DNA of 64,000 nucleotides from Flavimobilis soli (GCF_002564025.1 NZ_PDJH01000001.1:2790001-2854000), one strand, 5' to 3'; shown: positions 36,696-45,930, counted from the first letter of the stretch. Numbers and translations are program-made. Notes: generated by a model from the sequence alone, not told the origin.

Positions 36696-38452
36696 CGGGT
36701 CACCTCCGCGCCGGTGTCGTCGACCGCGTCCGCTGCGGGGTCGAGCGCTCGGGCGCTGACCTCGACGACGTCGTCGGCGAGCTCGACGAGCGCTGCGCGG
36801 TGTGCGACGACGAGCACGGCGCGCCCTGCGGCGCGCATCGTGGCGACGGCGTCGAGCACCTGCTGCTCGGACAGCGCGTCGAGGTGGGCGGTCGGCTCGT
36901 CGAGGACGACGAGCGGCTTGGCGGTGACGAGGGCGCGCGTGAGGACGACACGCTGGCGCTGGCCGAGGCTCAGACCCACCCCGCCGGTGCCGACGCGCGT
37001 GGCCCAGCCCGCGGGGAGAGACTCGACGACGCGGTCGAGGCCGGTGAGGCGGGCGGCGTCGAGCACCTCGGGGGAGGGCGCGTGCTCCGCGGAGGTGTCC
37101 TCGGTTGGACCAGTCGTGCCGCGGACGGCGTCGAGGACGGTCCCGGGCGTGAGGACGGCGCGCTGCGGCACCCAGGCGACCTGGCGGTGCCACGCGGCGA
37201 GGTCGAGGTCGTCGAGCGAGGTCTCGGACACCTGGCCGCCCGGGTCGGCCGTGCGGACGGCGATGGTCCCGGCGTCGACGGGCTCGAGGCCGAGGAGCGC
37301 GAGGACCGCGGTCGACTTCCCGGCCCCGTTGGGGCCGACGAGCGCGACGACGCGACCGGGCGCGACGTCGAGGTCGAGGCTGTCGGGCGCGACGACGTCG
37401 CGCCCCGGCGCCCGCACGCTCACACCGGTGAGACGGACGCCTGCGAACGTGCCGCCGTCGAACGGGTCAGCGGCGCCCGGGTGCTCCGGCCGCGCCTCGG
37501 GGGACTCGATGACGGCGAATGCGGCGTCGGCGGCCGCGAGGCCGTCGGTCGACGCGTGGAAGTGCAGGCCCACCTGCCGCAGCGGCAGGAACACCTCGGG
37601 TGCGAGCACGATGACGACGAGGCCCGTCTGCAGGTCGAAGCCGCCGGAGACGAGGCGCAGGCCGACCGAGACGGCGACGACCGCGACGCACAGCGTCGTC
37701 AGCAGCTCGAGGACCATCCCCGACAGGAACGCGACGCGCAGCGTGCCCATCGTCGCGCGGCGGTGCGCGTCGCCGAGCGCGCGGACGCGGGCGGCCGGGC
37801 CCTTCTCGCGGCCGAGCGCGCGCAGCGTCGGCAGGCCCGCGACGAGGTCGAGGACCTGAGAGCCGAGCCGCTGCATCGTTGCGAGGCGCCGGTCGGAGAC
37901 GCCTTGCGTGAGCTGGCCGACGAGGGTCATGAAGATCGGCACGAGCGGGATCGTCGCGAGGATGATCACGCCCGCCACCCAGTCGTGCCACCAGACGACG
38001 GCGAGCGTCGCTGGCGTGAGCGTCGCCGCGAGCAGCAGCTGGGGGAGGTAGCGCACGAAGTACGGCTCGAGGTCCTCGAGCCCGCGCGTCGCGAGCGTGA
38101 CGGTCGCGGGACCTTCGCCGCCCGCGAGCCAGCGCGGCCCGCGCGCGACGGCGGCGGTGACGACCTGGCGGCGCAGGTCGATGATCGTGCGCGTCGCGGC
38201 GCGGTGCGCGAACCGCTCCTGCAGGTGCACGACGCCGGCGCGCACCGTGACGACCGCGGCGAGCCACGCGACGAGGTGCCACGCGTCCGCGAGCGGACGC
38301 GCGTCCGACACGGCAGGCGCGAGGATCGCGGCGACCAGGATCGCCTGGGCGACGACGAGCCCCGTCGTGGCGACGCCCGTCGCCGCCGTCAGCAGTACGT
38401 AGCGTCGGGCGGGACGGGCGTGCCGGAGGAGTCGAGGGTCGAGGGGCTTCAC
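36692..38452 (-). CDS. cydD: Thiol reductant ABC exporter subunit CydD
   Basis: A 586-residue half transporter partnering CydC. The transmembrane domain has ARGPRWLAGGEGPATVTLATRG, here marked by RWLAGGEG and VTLATRGLEDLEPY, the typical CydD extracytoplasmic/coupling region. ATPase motifs are Walker A LVGPNGAGKSTAVLAL, signature VGLSLGQRQRVVLTRAL and Walker B LVVLDEPTAHLDALS. LSLGQ instead of LSGGQ is notable. Begins 13 bp after cydB and overlaps cydC by 4 bp, so all belong to the cyd operon. Confidence 0.9.
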   Translation of the reverse strand: MKPLDPRLLRHARPARRYVLLTAATGVATTGLVVAQAILVAAILAPAVSDARPLADAWHLVAWLAAVVTVRAGVVHLQERFAHRAATRTIIDLRRQVVTAAVARGPRWLAGGEGPATVTLATRGLEDLEPYFVRYLPQLLLAATLTPATLAVVWWHDWVAGVIILATIPLVPIFMTLVGQLTQGVSDRRLATMQRLGSQVLDLVAGLPTLRALGREKGPAARVRALGDAHRRATMGTLRVAFLSGMVLELLTTLCVAVVAVSVGLRLVSGGFDLQTGLVVIVLAPEVFLPLRQVGLHFHASTDGLAAADAAFAVIESPEARPEHPGAADPFDGGTFAGVRLTGVSVRAPGRDVVAPDSLDLDVAPGRVVALVGPNGAGKSTAVLALLGLEPVDAGTIAVRTADPGGQVSETSLDDLDLAAWHRQVAWVPQRAVLTPGTVLDAVRGTTGPTEDTSAEHAPSPEVLDAARLTGLDRVVESLPAGWATRVGTGGVGLSLGQRQRVVLTRALVTAKPLVVLDEPTAHLDALSEQQVLDAVATMRAAGRAVLVVAHRAALVELADDVVEVSARALDPAADAVDDTGAEVTR

Positions 38453-38465
38453 AAGGTCGATCGAA

Positions 38466-39503
38466 TCACGCGGACGTGAGGTCGTCCGTCTTCTTGAGCG
38501 ACAGACCGATCGGCTCGGGGATGTGGGCGACCGTGATGCGCTTCTTGAACACCCAGTACGTCCAGCTCTGGTAGAGCAGGACGACCGGCACGAGCGCGAC
38601 GGCGACCCAGGTCATCACGGTGAGCGTGTAGTCCGTCGAGCTCGCGTTGCGGATGTTGAGCGAGTTCGCCGGGTCGATCGCGGGCATGACGTCGGGGTAC
38701 ATCGAGCCGAAGATCAGCACGACGGCCGCGACGATGCCGAGCGCCGAGAAGATGAACGCCCAGCCCTCGCGGTCCTTGGCGACCATGACGACGACGAGCA
38801 CGAGGCTCACGGCAGCGACGAGGACGGCGGCCCAGGTCCACGCGACCGAGTAGGCGAGCTGCGCCCAGACCGCCCACAGGCCGGCGGCGACGGTCGTGCC
38901 GGTCGAGAGCTTCAGGCCGAGGGCGCGAGCGCGGGTGCGGATGTCACCGTCGGTCTTGAGCGCGAGGAACACTGCGCCGTGCGTGAGGAACAGGCCGAGC
39001 GTCACGGCACCGCCGAGGAGGGCGAACGGGCTCAGCAGCGAGAAGAACCCGCCGGTGAACGTGTGCGACGCGTCGAGCTCGACGCCGCGGACCAGGTTGG
39101 CGAACGCGACGCCCCACAGGATCGCGGGCAGCCACGAGCCCACGATGATGCCGCGGTCGCACCAGGCTGCCCAGCGCGGGTCGGAGATCTTGCCGCGGTA
39201 CTCGAAGGAGACGCCGCGGACGATGAGCGCGAGCAGGATCAGCAGCAGCGGCAGGTAGAACCCGGAGAAGAGGGTCGCGTACCACTCGGGGAACGCGGCG
39301 AACGTCGCGCCGCCTGCCGTGAGCAGCCACACCTCGTTGCCGTCCCAGACGGGCCCGATGGTGTTGATGATCGCGCGGCGGTCCTTGTCCTTGCGGCCGA
39401 GGACGGGCAGGAGCATGCCCACGCCAAAGTCGAATCCCTCGAGGACGAGGTAGCCGGCCCACAGGACGGCGATGAGGATGAACCAGAGGACGGGGAGGTC
39501 CAT
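38466..39503 (-). CDS. cydB: Cytochrome bd quinol oxidase subunit II
   Basis: A 345-residue integral membrane protein with eight to nine hydrophobic segments. The first, MDLPVLWFILIAVLWAGY, leads into LEGFDFGVGMLLP, a CydB hallmark. GPVWDGNEVWLLTAGGATFAAFP is also conserved, here quoted as WDGNEVWLL and AAFPEWYATLFSGFYLPL. It forms the quinol-oxidising, oxygen-reducing heterodimer with CydA in the cytoplasmic membrane. It lies 30 bp after cydA. Complete. Confidence 0.95.
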   Translation of the reverse strand: MDLPVLWFILIAVLWAGYLVLEGFDFGVGMLLPVLGRKDKDRRAIINTIGPVWDGNEVWLLTAGGATFAAFPEWYATLFSGFYLPLLLILLALIVRGVSFEYRGKISDPRWAAWCDRGIIVGSWLPAILWGVAFANLVRGVELDASHTFTGGFFSLLSPFALLGGAVTLGLFLTHGAVFLALKTDGDIRTRARALGLKLSTGTTVAAGLWAVWAQLAYSVAWTWAAVLVAAVSLVLVVVMVAKDREGWAFIFSALGIVAAVVLIFGSMYPDVMPAIDPANSLNIRNASSTDYTLTVMTWVAVALVPVVLLYQSWTYWVFKKRITVAHIPEPIGLSLKKTDDLTSA

Positions 39504-39533
39504 GATCGCTTCTTCTCTCGTTTCTCGGTCGGC

Positions 39534-41075
39534 TCAGTAGGCGAAGGACAGCGGGGCGTCCTCGTCCTTGTCGGGGTTCGCCTCGGGCGACTCGTCGTGG
39601 ACCTCGGTCGGGACGCCCTCGATCGCGTAGCGGTGCATGAGCTTGCCCCAGACGACGGCGAGGGCGCCGTAGACGAGGGTGAAGGCCACGAGCGAGGTGA
39701 TGACCGAGCCGGAGCCGACGGCGGTCGAGACGCCGCGCCACGTCATCATCCAGACGCCGTCGACGCCGCTCGGGTTCGGGTTGGGGTACACGACCCAGGG
39801 CTGGCGGCCCATCTCGGTGAAGATCCAGCCGAACGCGGAGGCGAGGAACGGCGCCGGGATGGCGACGAGAGCGATGCGCTTGATCCACCTCGAGTCGCTG
39901 ACGCCGCCCTTGCGGGTGACCCAGAGGCCGCCGAGCGCGAGAGCTGCGGAGAAGATGCCGAAGCCGATCATCAGGCGGAAGGACCAGTAGGTGACCGCGA
40001 GGTTCGGGATGTAGCTGAGCTCCTGGTCGGCGGTGCCGTCCGTGGGGGCGTCGACGCCGACGATCTCGGAGTGCTCGCCGCGGGTCGCGCCGAACTTCTG
40101 GGTCATCTCGTCCTGGATCTGGATCGTGCCCTTGATCTCGGCGTCGAACGTGTTCGTCGCGAGGAACGAGGTGAGGTTGGGCAGCGCGATGAGGTGGCGG
40201 ACGCTCTCGCAGTCGCCGTTGAGGTTGCCGATCGTCAGGATCGAGAAGTCGGCGCCCTGCTCCGTGTGGCACAGGCCCTCGGCCGCGGCCATCTTGGCGG
40301 GCTGCTGCTCGAACATGAGCTGCGCCTGCCAGTGGCCGGTGAAGGCGACGCCCACACCGGCGACGAGCATGACCCACATGCCCAGGCGCAGGCCCGAGCG
40401 GTAGACCGTCTTGGCGAGGGTGACGTTCTCGGCCTTCTTGGAGCGGACGAGGCGGACCATCCACCAGGCGCTGATCGCAGCGACGAACGTGCCGGCCGTG
40501 ACGAACGCGGCGGTGATCGTGTGCGGGAACGCGGCGAGCACCGTGTTGTTGGTGAGCACGGCCCAGATGTCGACGAGCTCGGCGCGGCCGGTCTCCTCGT
40601 TGAAGATCGCACCGACGGGGTGCTGCATCCACGAGTTGGCCGCGAGGATGAAGTACGCGGAGAGGTTGGTCGCGAGGGCGACGGCCCAGATGCACGCGAG
40701 GTGGATCTTCTTGGGCAGGCGACCCCACCCGAAGATCCACAGACCGAGGAACGTCGACTCGATGAAGAAGGCGGCGAGCGCCTCCATCGCGAGCGGCGCG
40801 CCGAAGACGTCACCGACGAAGCGCGAGTACTCGCTCCAGTTCATGCCGAACTGGAACTCCTGGACGATGCCCGTCACGACACCGATCGCGAAGTTGATGA
40901 GCAGCAGCTTGCCGAAGAACTTCGTGAGCTTGAGCCACTTCTCGTCCCCGGTCCTGACCCACGCGGTCTGGAGGCCGGCCACGAGCGGCGACAGGCCGAT
41001 CGTGAGCGGGACGAAGATGAAGTGGTAGACGGTCGTGATGCCGAACTGCCATCTGCCGAGGTCGAGTACGTCCAC
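39534..41075 (-). CDS. cydA: Cytochrome bd quinol oxidase subunit I
   Basis: A 513-residue integral membrane subunit carrying the three hemes. The N-terminal LGRWQFGITTVYHFIFVPLTIGL is cut here to RWQFGITTVYHF, with His18 equivalent to the high-spin heme ligand. Other conserved elements are VQEFQFGMNWSEYSRFVGD, AFPHTITAAF and GRQPWVVYPN. The GTG at 41075 is chosen because it matches family N-termini and has AAGGAAG just upstream; an in-frame ATG at 41138 coincides with the predicted transcription start. It is the first gene of cydABDC-kinase, high-affinity respiration for low oxygen or respiratory stress. Confidence 0.95.
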   Translation of the reverse strand: MDVLDLGRWQFGITTVYHFIFVPLTIGLSPLVAGLQTAWVRTGDEKWLKLTKFFGKLLLINFAIGVVTGIVQEFQFGMNWSEYSRFVGDVFGAPLAMEALAAFFIESTFLGLWIFGWGRLPKKIHLACIWAVALATNLSAYFILAANSWMQHPVGAIFNEETGRAELVDIWAVLTNNTVLAAFPHTITAAFVTAGTFVAAISAWWMVRLVRSKKAENVTLAKTVYRSGLRLGMWVMLVAGVGVAFTGHWQAQLMFEQQPAKMAAAEGLCHTEQGADFSILTIGNLNGDCESVRHLIALPNLTSFLATNTFDAEIKGTIQIQDEMTQKFGATRGEHSEIVGVDAPTDGTADQELSYIPNLAVTYWSFRLMIGFGIFSAALALGGLWVTRKGGVSDSRWIKRIALVAIPAPFLASAFGWIFTEMGRQPWVVYPNPNPSGVDGVWMMTWRGVSTAVGSGSVITSLVAFTLVYGALAVVWGKLMHRYAIEGVPTEVHDESPEANPDKDEDAPLSFAY

Positions 41076-41142
41076 TGGTCTTCCTTGGTCCGGTTCCGGT
41101 TGCGCAGGCAGCCATGAGGTGACGCGCTGTCGTGTCATGTCG

Positions 41143-41148
41143 AACCTA
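41143..41148 (-). promoter_or_regulatory. Candidate -10 element of the cyd operon
   Basis: On the minus strand TAGGTT fits the TANNNT pattern and would start transcription near 41136, leaving a leader of about 60 nt before the GTG of cydA. No good -35 hexamer is present, which fits an activator-dependent promoter. Confidence 0.4.
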
Positions 41149-41167
41149 GGACCTCGGTACTAGGAGG

Positions 41168-41187
41168 CCCGGGACCAAGGTCCCGAA
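41168..41187. promoter_or_regulatory. DosR-box-like palindrome upstream of cydA
   Basis: Read on the minus strand the site is TTCGGGACCTTGGTCCCGGG. It matches 16 of 20 positions of the mycobacterial DosR/DevR consensus TTSGGGACTWWAGTCCCSAA, including both GGGAC/GTCCC half-sites. Its centre is about 41 bp upstream of the transcription start predicted from the -10 element, the usual place for an activator touching RNA polymerase. A degenerate second inverted repeat (41145-41164) lies 23 bp closer to cydA. Confidence 0.6.
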
Positions 41188-41526
41188 ATCGTCGGGCTGT
41201 GAGCCGCGTCGCTTCCCGGGCGCGACAGGGGTGCTGTGAGATACTTGGCCGAGCGGGGGCCCGTCACACCACGGACCTTCGCGACGAGCTCGCAGCAGGC
41301 ACCGGTCCACCCGATCGGTTCGCGGGGCGCGGGATCGGCGTGAGTCGCCGTCCTCGACGCCCGTGGACCCGTCGTCGCGGAACGCAGCCGTCGACATCGA
41401 CGCGCGACCGCCCCGCGTGCGCTGCCGAGCCGTCTCGACGACTTCCGTCGCCGCCCGCGGGTGAGCGACGACCGAGCTTCTCGGGCCCGCCCGGTGTGTG
41501 GCGCAGCCTGGGGCAGGAGTACCCGA

Positions 41527-44500
41527 GTGAACCTCGACAACAGCACCACGAACGCCGAGGGCTCAGCCGAGCCGGTGAAGAAGACGCGTCGCCGCGTCGT
41601 GCGGTCGGCAGGAACGCCGACCCCCGTGCAGAGCGAGGCCGTGGCGCCTGTGAGTGTCCCGGCCTCTGCTGCGTCGGAGCCGACGGACGCGCCGCAGGAG
41701 AAGGCCCCGCGCACCCGCAAGGCGCGCCCCAAGACCGAGTCGCCCGCCGTCGAGTCGCCGGCTGCCGAGACCCCCGCGGCCGAGGAGAAGCCCGCGCCGA
41801 AGCGCCGCACCCGTGCCACCCGGGCGACCGCTCCAGCCGCGACGGCTGAGGCTGCGCCCGAGGCGGCGACTGTTGCTGCACCCACGCCTGCCGCCGACGC
41901 CGAGGCGCCCGCGCCGAAGAAGTCCACGCGCAGCCGCCGCGCCACCAAGCCGGCCGCCGAGCCTGCGGAGACGAAGTCCGAGGCACCCGCAGCCGACGAG
42001 ACGGTTGCGGACGACAGGGCCGCAGAGGACAAGAGCACGGAGAAGGCGGCCCCGCGTCGCCGCTCTGGCCGTGCCAAGGCTGCACCTGCCGAGGCCCCCG
42101 AGGCCCCCGCGGCCGAGACGGCGACGGAGGAGCAGGCGGAGAAGCCGGCGCGCCGCTCGCGCCGCGCGACCAAGCCGAGCGCCGTCGAGGCGCCCACCGA
42201 GACCACCGCACCCGTCGAGGCTGTCGAAGCCGCGGCCGAGGAGGGCGAGCAGGCGCCGGTCGTCGAGACCCGCCTGCCGATGACCGCTCTCCTCTTCCAG
42301 GCTCCGGACCCGACCAAGGGCCGTGCACGCCGCCGCCGGGTCTCCGCGCCCGCGGGCCCGCCCGAGGCGATCGTCCCCGTCCCCGTGGAGGAGGCCGACG
42401 ACGAGACCGAGGAGGTCGTCGACGCGGCTGCCGAGGTCGAGGCCCCGGAGGACGTCGAGACGCCCGAGGCGCAGGACGACGCGACGCCGCAGGACGAGAC
42501 CGAGGACGACGAGCCGAGCGACGAGCAGGAGTCCGGCTCCGCCTCGGGCCAGCGCCGTCGTCGCCGCCGGGGCGGCCGGGGCCGTCGCCGCAGCTCCGCG
42601 CAGAACGGCGACCAGGCCGAGGGCGACACGGACGCCGAGGCGTCCGACGAGACCGACGCGACCGAGGTCGAGCAGGACGACGAGGGTGACACGGAGAAGA
42701 CCTCGGGTCGCTCGCGCAACCGCTCGCGTCGGGGTTCGGGCCGCTCTGCCGAGGCGTCCGACGCCGAGAGCGAGTCGGACGACGAGGCTCAGGACCAGGA
42801 CGAGGACACCTCTGACGAGGCGGGCGAGGACAGCGAGGGCACCGGTTCCTCGAGCCGCCGCCGTCGTCGCCGCCGCCGCACGGCTGGCAGCCGCGAGGGC
42901 GAGCCGGCCAGCACCTCGACCGCGACCCGTGCCCGTCGCGGCACCGGGGCCGACGAGGTCACCGCGCTCAAGGGCTCGACGCGCCTCGAGGCGAAGCGCC
43001 AGCGTCGCCGCGAGGGCCGCGACGCGGGCCGCCGTCGCCAGATCATCACCGAGGCCGAGTTCCTCGCCCGCCGCGAGTCTGTCGAGCGGTCGATGGTCGT
43101 GCGCGAGCGCGACGGCCGCACGCAGATCGCCGTGCTCGAGGACGGCGTGCTCGTCGAGCACTACGTCTCGCAGCAGGAGCAGGCCTCGATGGCCGGCAAC
43201 GTCTACCTCGGTCGCGTGCAGAACGTGCTGCCGAGCATGGAGGCCGCGTTCATCGACGTCGGCAAGGGCCGCAACGCCGTGCTCTACGCCGGTGAGGTCA
43301 ACTGGGACGCTGCGGGCCTCGAGGGCCAGCCGCGCCGCATCGAGCAGGCGCTCAAGTCGGGCGACTCGGTCCTCGTGCAGGTCACGAAGGACCCGATCGG
43401 CCACAAGGGCGCTCGCCTCACCTCCCAGATCACGCTCGCGGGCCGCTACCTCGTGTACGTCCCCGGCGGCGGCATGACGGGCATCTCCCGCAAGCTCCCC
43501 GACACGGAGCGTGCGCGCCTGAAGAAGATCCTCAAGGAGATCGTCCCCGACCACGCAGGCGTCATCGTCCGCACCGCGGCCGAGGGAGCGAGCGAGGAAG
43601 AGCTCCGCGCCGACGTCGCCCGCCTGCAGGACCAGTGGGCGAAGATCGAGAAGAAGTCCAAGACCGCATCGGCGCCCGCGCTGCTGCAGGGCGAGCCGGA
43701 CCTCGCGATCCGCGTCGTGCGCGACATCTTCAACGACGACTTCTCGTCGCTCGTCGTCCAGGGCGACTCCGCTTGGGACGAGATCTCGAGCTATGTCGGC
43801 GAGCTCGCTCCCGACCTCGCCGAGCGCGTCACGCGCTGGACGGGGGAGAAGGACGTCTTCGCGTCGCATCGCATCGACGAGCAGCTCGCCAAGGGCATGG
43901 ACCGCAAGGTCTGGCTCCCGTCCGGCGGCTCGCTCGTGATCGACCGCACCGAGGCGATGACCGTCGTCGACGTCAACACGGGCAAGTTCACCGGCTCCGG
44001 TGGCACGCTCGAGGAGACGGTGACGCGCAACAACCTCGAGGCTGCCGAGGAGATCGTCCGCCAGCTCCGCCTGCGGGACATCGGCGGCATCATCGTCATC
44101 GACTTCATCGACATGGTCCTCGAGTCGAACCGTGACCTCGTGCTGCGTCGTCTCGTCGAGTGCCTCGGACGCGACCGGACGAAGCACCAGGTCGCGGAGG
44201 TGACGTCGCTCGGCCTCGTCCAGATGACGCGCAAGCGTGTCGGCCAGGGCCTCGTCGAGGCCTTCAGCACGACGTGCGAGCACTGCAACGGCCGTGGCTT
44301 CATCGTGCACGCCGAGCCGATCGAGAAGGGCAACGGCGGCCAGAACGGTGGCGGCCAGGACCGTCCCGAGGGCGAGTCGAAGCGGTCGCGCCGCAAGCGT
44401 GGCGGCGGTGACAAGGACGAGTCCTCGTCGTCGGCCCCCGCGGTGCCGGTCCTCCCCAAGGAGGAGGCGCGCAAGGCGGTCAAGGAGACGCTCGCGACGA

Positions 44501-45006
44501 TCGCCGCCGCTGCGGCGCACGCGCACGAGCACGAGCACGACCACGCGGTCGAGAAGCCGGCTGCCGAGAAGGTGGCCGTCGAGGCTGCTCCGGCGCTGCA
44601 GGCCGACGCTGAGCCCGCGCCTGTCGCGGAGGACGCCGTCGAGCCCGCGGCCGAGCCGGTCGTCGCCGAGCCCGTCGCTGCCGAGCCGAAGCGCCGCCGT
44701 CGTGCGGCGACGCGTCCGGCTGCCCCGGCCGTCGAGGTCGAGGCGCCGGCGTCCGAGAGTGCAGAGGCGTCGTCGGAGGCCCCGGTCCTCGACGTCCTCG
44801 CGGAGCTCGCTTCCGTCCGTCGGGTCCACGCTCCCGAGGTGCCCGCCGCGCCGAGCAGCGACACGATCACGTCGGTCGACGACATCGCGGTCCCCGCGGG
44901 CCCGTCGGAGCCGTCGACGACGGCGCCCAAGCGGCGCCGGGCCTCGTCGCGCGGCCGGTCGACGCGCGCCGCCGGCGCACCGAGCAACAGCCCCGACGAG
45001 GGCTGA
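41527..45006 (+). CDS. rne: Rne/Rng family ribonuclease (actinobacterial RNase E/G)
   Basis: A 1159-residue endoribonuclease for rRNA maturation and mRNA decay. Residues 1-500 are disordered, alternating Ala/Glu/Pro-rich, acidic and Arg-rich blocks. The catalytic core has an S1 domain (about 555-640, with AAFIDVGKGRNAVLYAGEV), the metal-binding Asp815 in VVDVNTGKF and Asp859 in IIVIDFIDMV, and a Zn-link CEHC at 917-920. After the core comes another disordered arm with a His-rich patch (HAHEHEHDHA) and a basic C-terminus. Central catalysis with tails on both sides is the actinobacterial layout. The GTG at 41527 follows AGGAG. Confidence 0.93.
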   Translation: MNLDNSTTNAEGSAEPVKKTRRRVVRSAGTPTPVQSEAVAPVSVPASAASEPTDAPQEKAPRTRKARPKTESPAVESPAAETPAAEEKPAPKRRTRATRATAPAATAEAAPEAATVAAPTPAADAEAPAPKKSTRSRRATKPAAEPAETKSEAPAADETVADDRAAEDKSTEKAAPRRRSGRAKAAPAEAPEAPAAETATEEQAEKPARRSRRATKPSAVEAPTETTAPVEAVEAAAEEGEQAPVVETRLPMTALLFQAPDPTKGRARRRRVSAPAGPPEAIVPVPVEEADDETEEVVDAAAEVEAPEDVETPEAQDDATPQDETEDDEPSDEQESGSASGQRRRRRRGGRGRRRSSAQNGDQAEGDTDAEASDETDATEVEQDDEGDTEKTSGRSRNRSRRGSGRSAEASDAESESDDEAQDQDEDTSDEAGEDSEGTGSSSRRRRRRRRTAGSREGEPASTSTATRARRGTGADEVTALKGSTRLEAKRQRRREGRDAGRRRQIITEAEFLARRESVERSMVVRERDGRTQIAVLEDGVLVEHYVSQQEQASMAGNVYLGRVQNVLPSMEAAFIDVGKGRNAVLYAGEVNWDAAGLEGQPRRIEQALKSGDSVLVQVTKDPIGHKGARLTSQITLAGRYLVYVPGGGMTGISRKLPDTERARLKKILKEIVPDHAGVIVRTAAEGASEEELRADVARLQDQWAKIEKKSKTASAPALLQGEPDLAIRVVRDIFNDDFSSLVVQGDSAWDEISSYVGELAPDLAERVTRWTGEKDVFASHRIDEQLAKGMDRKVWLPSGGSLVIDRTEAMTVVDVNTGKFTGSGGTLEETVTRNNLEAAEEIVRQLRLRDIGGIIVIDFIDMVLESNRDLVLRRLVECLGRDRTKHQVAEVTSLGLVQMTRKRVGQGLVEAFSTTCEHCNGRGFIVHAEPIEKGNGGQNGGGQDRPEGESKRSRRKRGGGDKDESSSSAPAVPVLPKEEARKAVKETLATIAAAAAHAHEHEHDHAVEKPAAEKVAVEAAPALQADAEPAPVAEDAVEPAAEPVVAEPVAAEPKRRRRAATRPAAPAVEVEAPASESAEASSEAPVLDVLAELASVRRVHAPEVPAAPSSDTITSVDDIAVPAGPSEPSTTAPKRRRASSRGRSTRAAGAPSNSPDEG

Positions 45007-45017
45007 ACGAGACGTCG

Positions 45018-45042
45018 CACCGGGGTCCCGAGGACCCCGGTG
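45018..45042 (+). terminator. Hairpin after rne
   Basis: An 11-bp perfect stem (CACCGGGGTCC with GGACCCCGGTG) and 3-nt loop, 12 bp after the rne stop. There is no U-run. The remaining 220 bp to rplU must contain the ribosomal-protein promoter and leader; I recognise no known L21 leader motif in it. Confidence 0.7.
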
Positions 45043-45266
45043 TGACGCCTCACACGGGCGGATCGGCGCGTCGCACCTGGTGCGGGAGCCGATCGTCCGA
45101 GATGATGGAGGGGCGAGCGACGCCCAGGGCGTCGTGGGGGACCCGAGCAATTTGACCCCCCGCTCCAAGTTCCGTAACCTTGAACGTCGGCGCGTATTGG
45201 TTCGCGCCTGTTCCCGTGTGCTCCCGGCCCCGTCCGGTGATGAGCACGCCGAGAAGACCTAGAGAG

Positions 45267-45587
45267 ATGAGCAGCAACGTGGTGTACGCGATCGTCAAGG
45301 CTGGTGGCCGCCAGGAGAAGGTCTCTGTTGGTGACGTCGTCGTCGTCGACCGTCTCTCCGGCAAGTCCGGTGAGTCCGTTCAGTTGCCCGCACTCCTCCT
45401 TGTGGACGGTGAGAAGGTGACCTCCGACGCTGCGGCTCTGGCCAAGGTGACGGTGACCGCCGAGATCGTTCGGGACGAGAAGGGCCCGAAGATCGACATC
45501 CTCAAGTACAAGAACAAGACCGGCTACCGCAAGCGCATCGGCCACCGCCAGGCCCTCACGCGCCTCAAGGTCACCGGCATCAAGTGA
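45267..45587 (+). CDS. rplU: 50S ribosomal protein L21
   Basis: A ribosomal protein of 106 residues from the ATG at 45267. [20 protein letters not shown] and the C-terminal [19 protein letters not shown] identify it. Most family members begin [10 protein letters not shown], so GTG codons at 45279 or 45282 may be the real start, giving 101-102 residues; no ribosome-binding site clearly favours one. L21 binds 23S rRNA next to L20. Followed after 71 bp by rpmA, the usual pair. Confidence 0.95.
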   Translation: MSSNVVYAIVKAGGRQEKVSVGDVVVVDRLSGKSGESVQLPALLLVDGEKVTSDAAALAKVTVTAEIVRDEKGPKIDILKYKNKTGYRKRIGHRQALTRLKVTGIK

Positions 45588-45658
45588 TCTTCCTCCGGGC
45601 CGCGTCTCAGCGGCTCGGGGCACGTCCTATTCGTTCAGCAAGAAGGTAGGTTGCCGTC

Positions 45659-45913
45659 ATGGCACACAAGAAGGGTGCGAGCTCCTCTCGCAACGGTCGT
45701 GACTCCAACGCTCAGCGTCTCGGCGTCAAGCGCTTCGGTGGCCAGGTCGTCAAGGCCGGCGAGATCATCGTCCGCCAGCGCGGCACGCACTTCCACCCCG
45801 GCGTCAACGTCGGTCGTGGCAAGGACGACACGCTGTTCGCCCTCGAGGCCGGCGCCGTGAAGTTCGGCACCCGTCGCGGCCGCAAGGTCGTCGACATCGA
45901 GGCTGCTGCCTGA
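45659..45913 (+). CDS. rpmA: 50S ribosomal protein L27
   Basis: An 84-residue ribosomal protein starting [17 protein letters not shown], whose flexible N-terminus reaches the peptidyl-transferase centre. It has no Firmicutes-type cleaved leader. [24 protein letters not shown] is cut here to [10 protein letters not shown] and [21 protein letters not shown] precedes the ATG. Followed by a strong terminator. Confidence 0.97.
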   Translation: MAHKKGASSSRNGRDSNAQRLGVKRFGGQVVKAGEIIVRQRGTHFHPGVNVGRGKDDTLFALEAGAVKFGTRRGRKVVDIEAAA

Positions 45914-45930
45914 TCGTCAGATCATCTTCG

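Larger units (their letters stand above)
41076..41526. other. Divergent regulatory gap between cydA and rne
   Basis: 451 bp without a gene I can support. The cydA-proximal side holds the -10 candidate and the DosR-box-like palindrome. The rne-proximal 300 bp is GC-rich and would be promoter plus a long rne leader; I see no clear -35/-10 pair there. Such leaders can carry RNase E autoregulation sites, but nothing recognisable is visible. Confidence 0.5.

Noticed and set aside
45043..45266. Ribosomal protein L21 leader RNA
   Set aside because: Leader space is available, but I could not find a structure matching a known L21 leader family.
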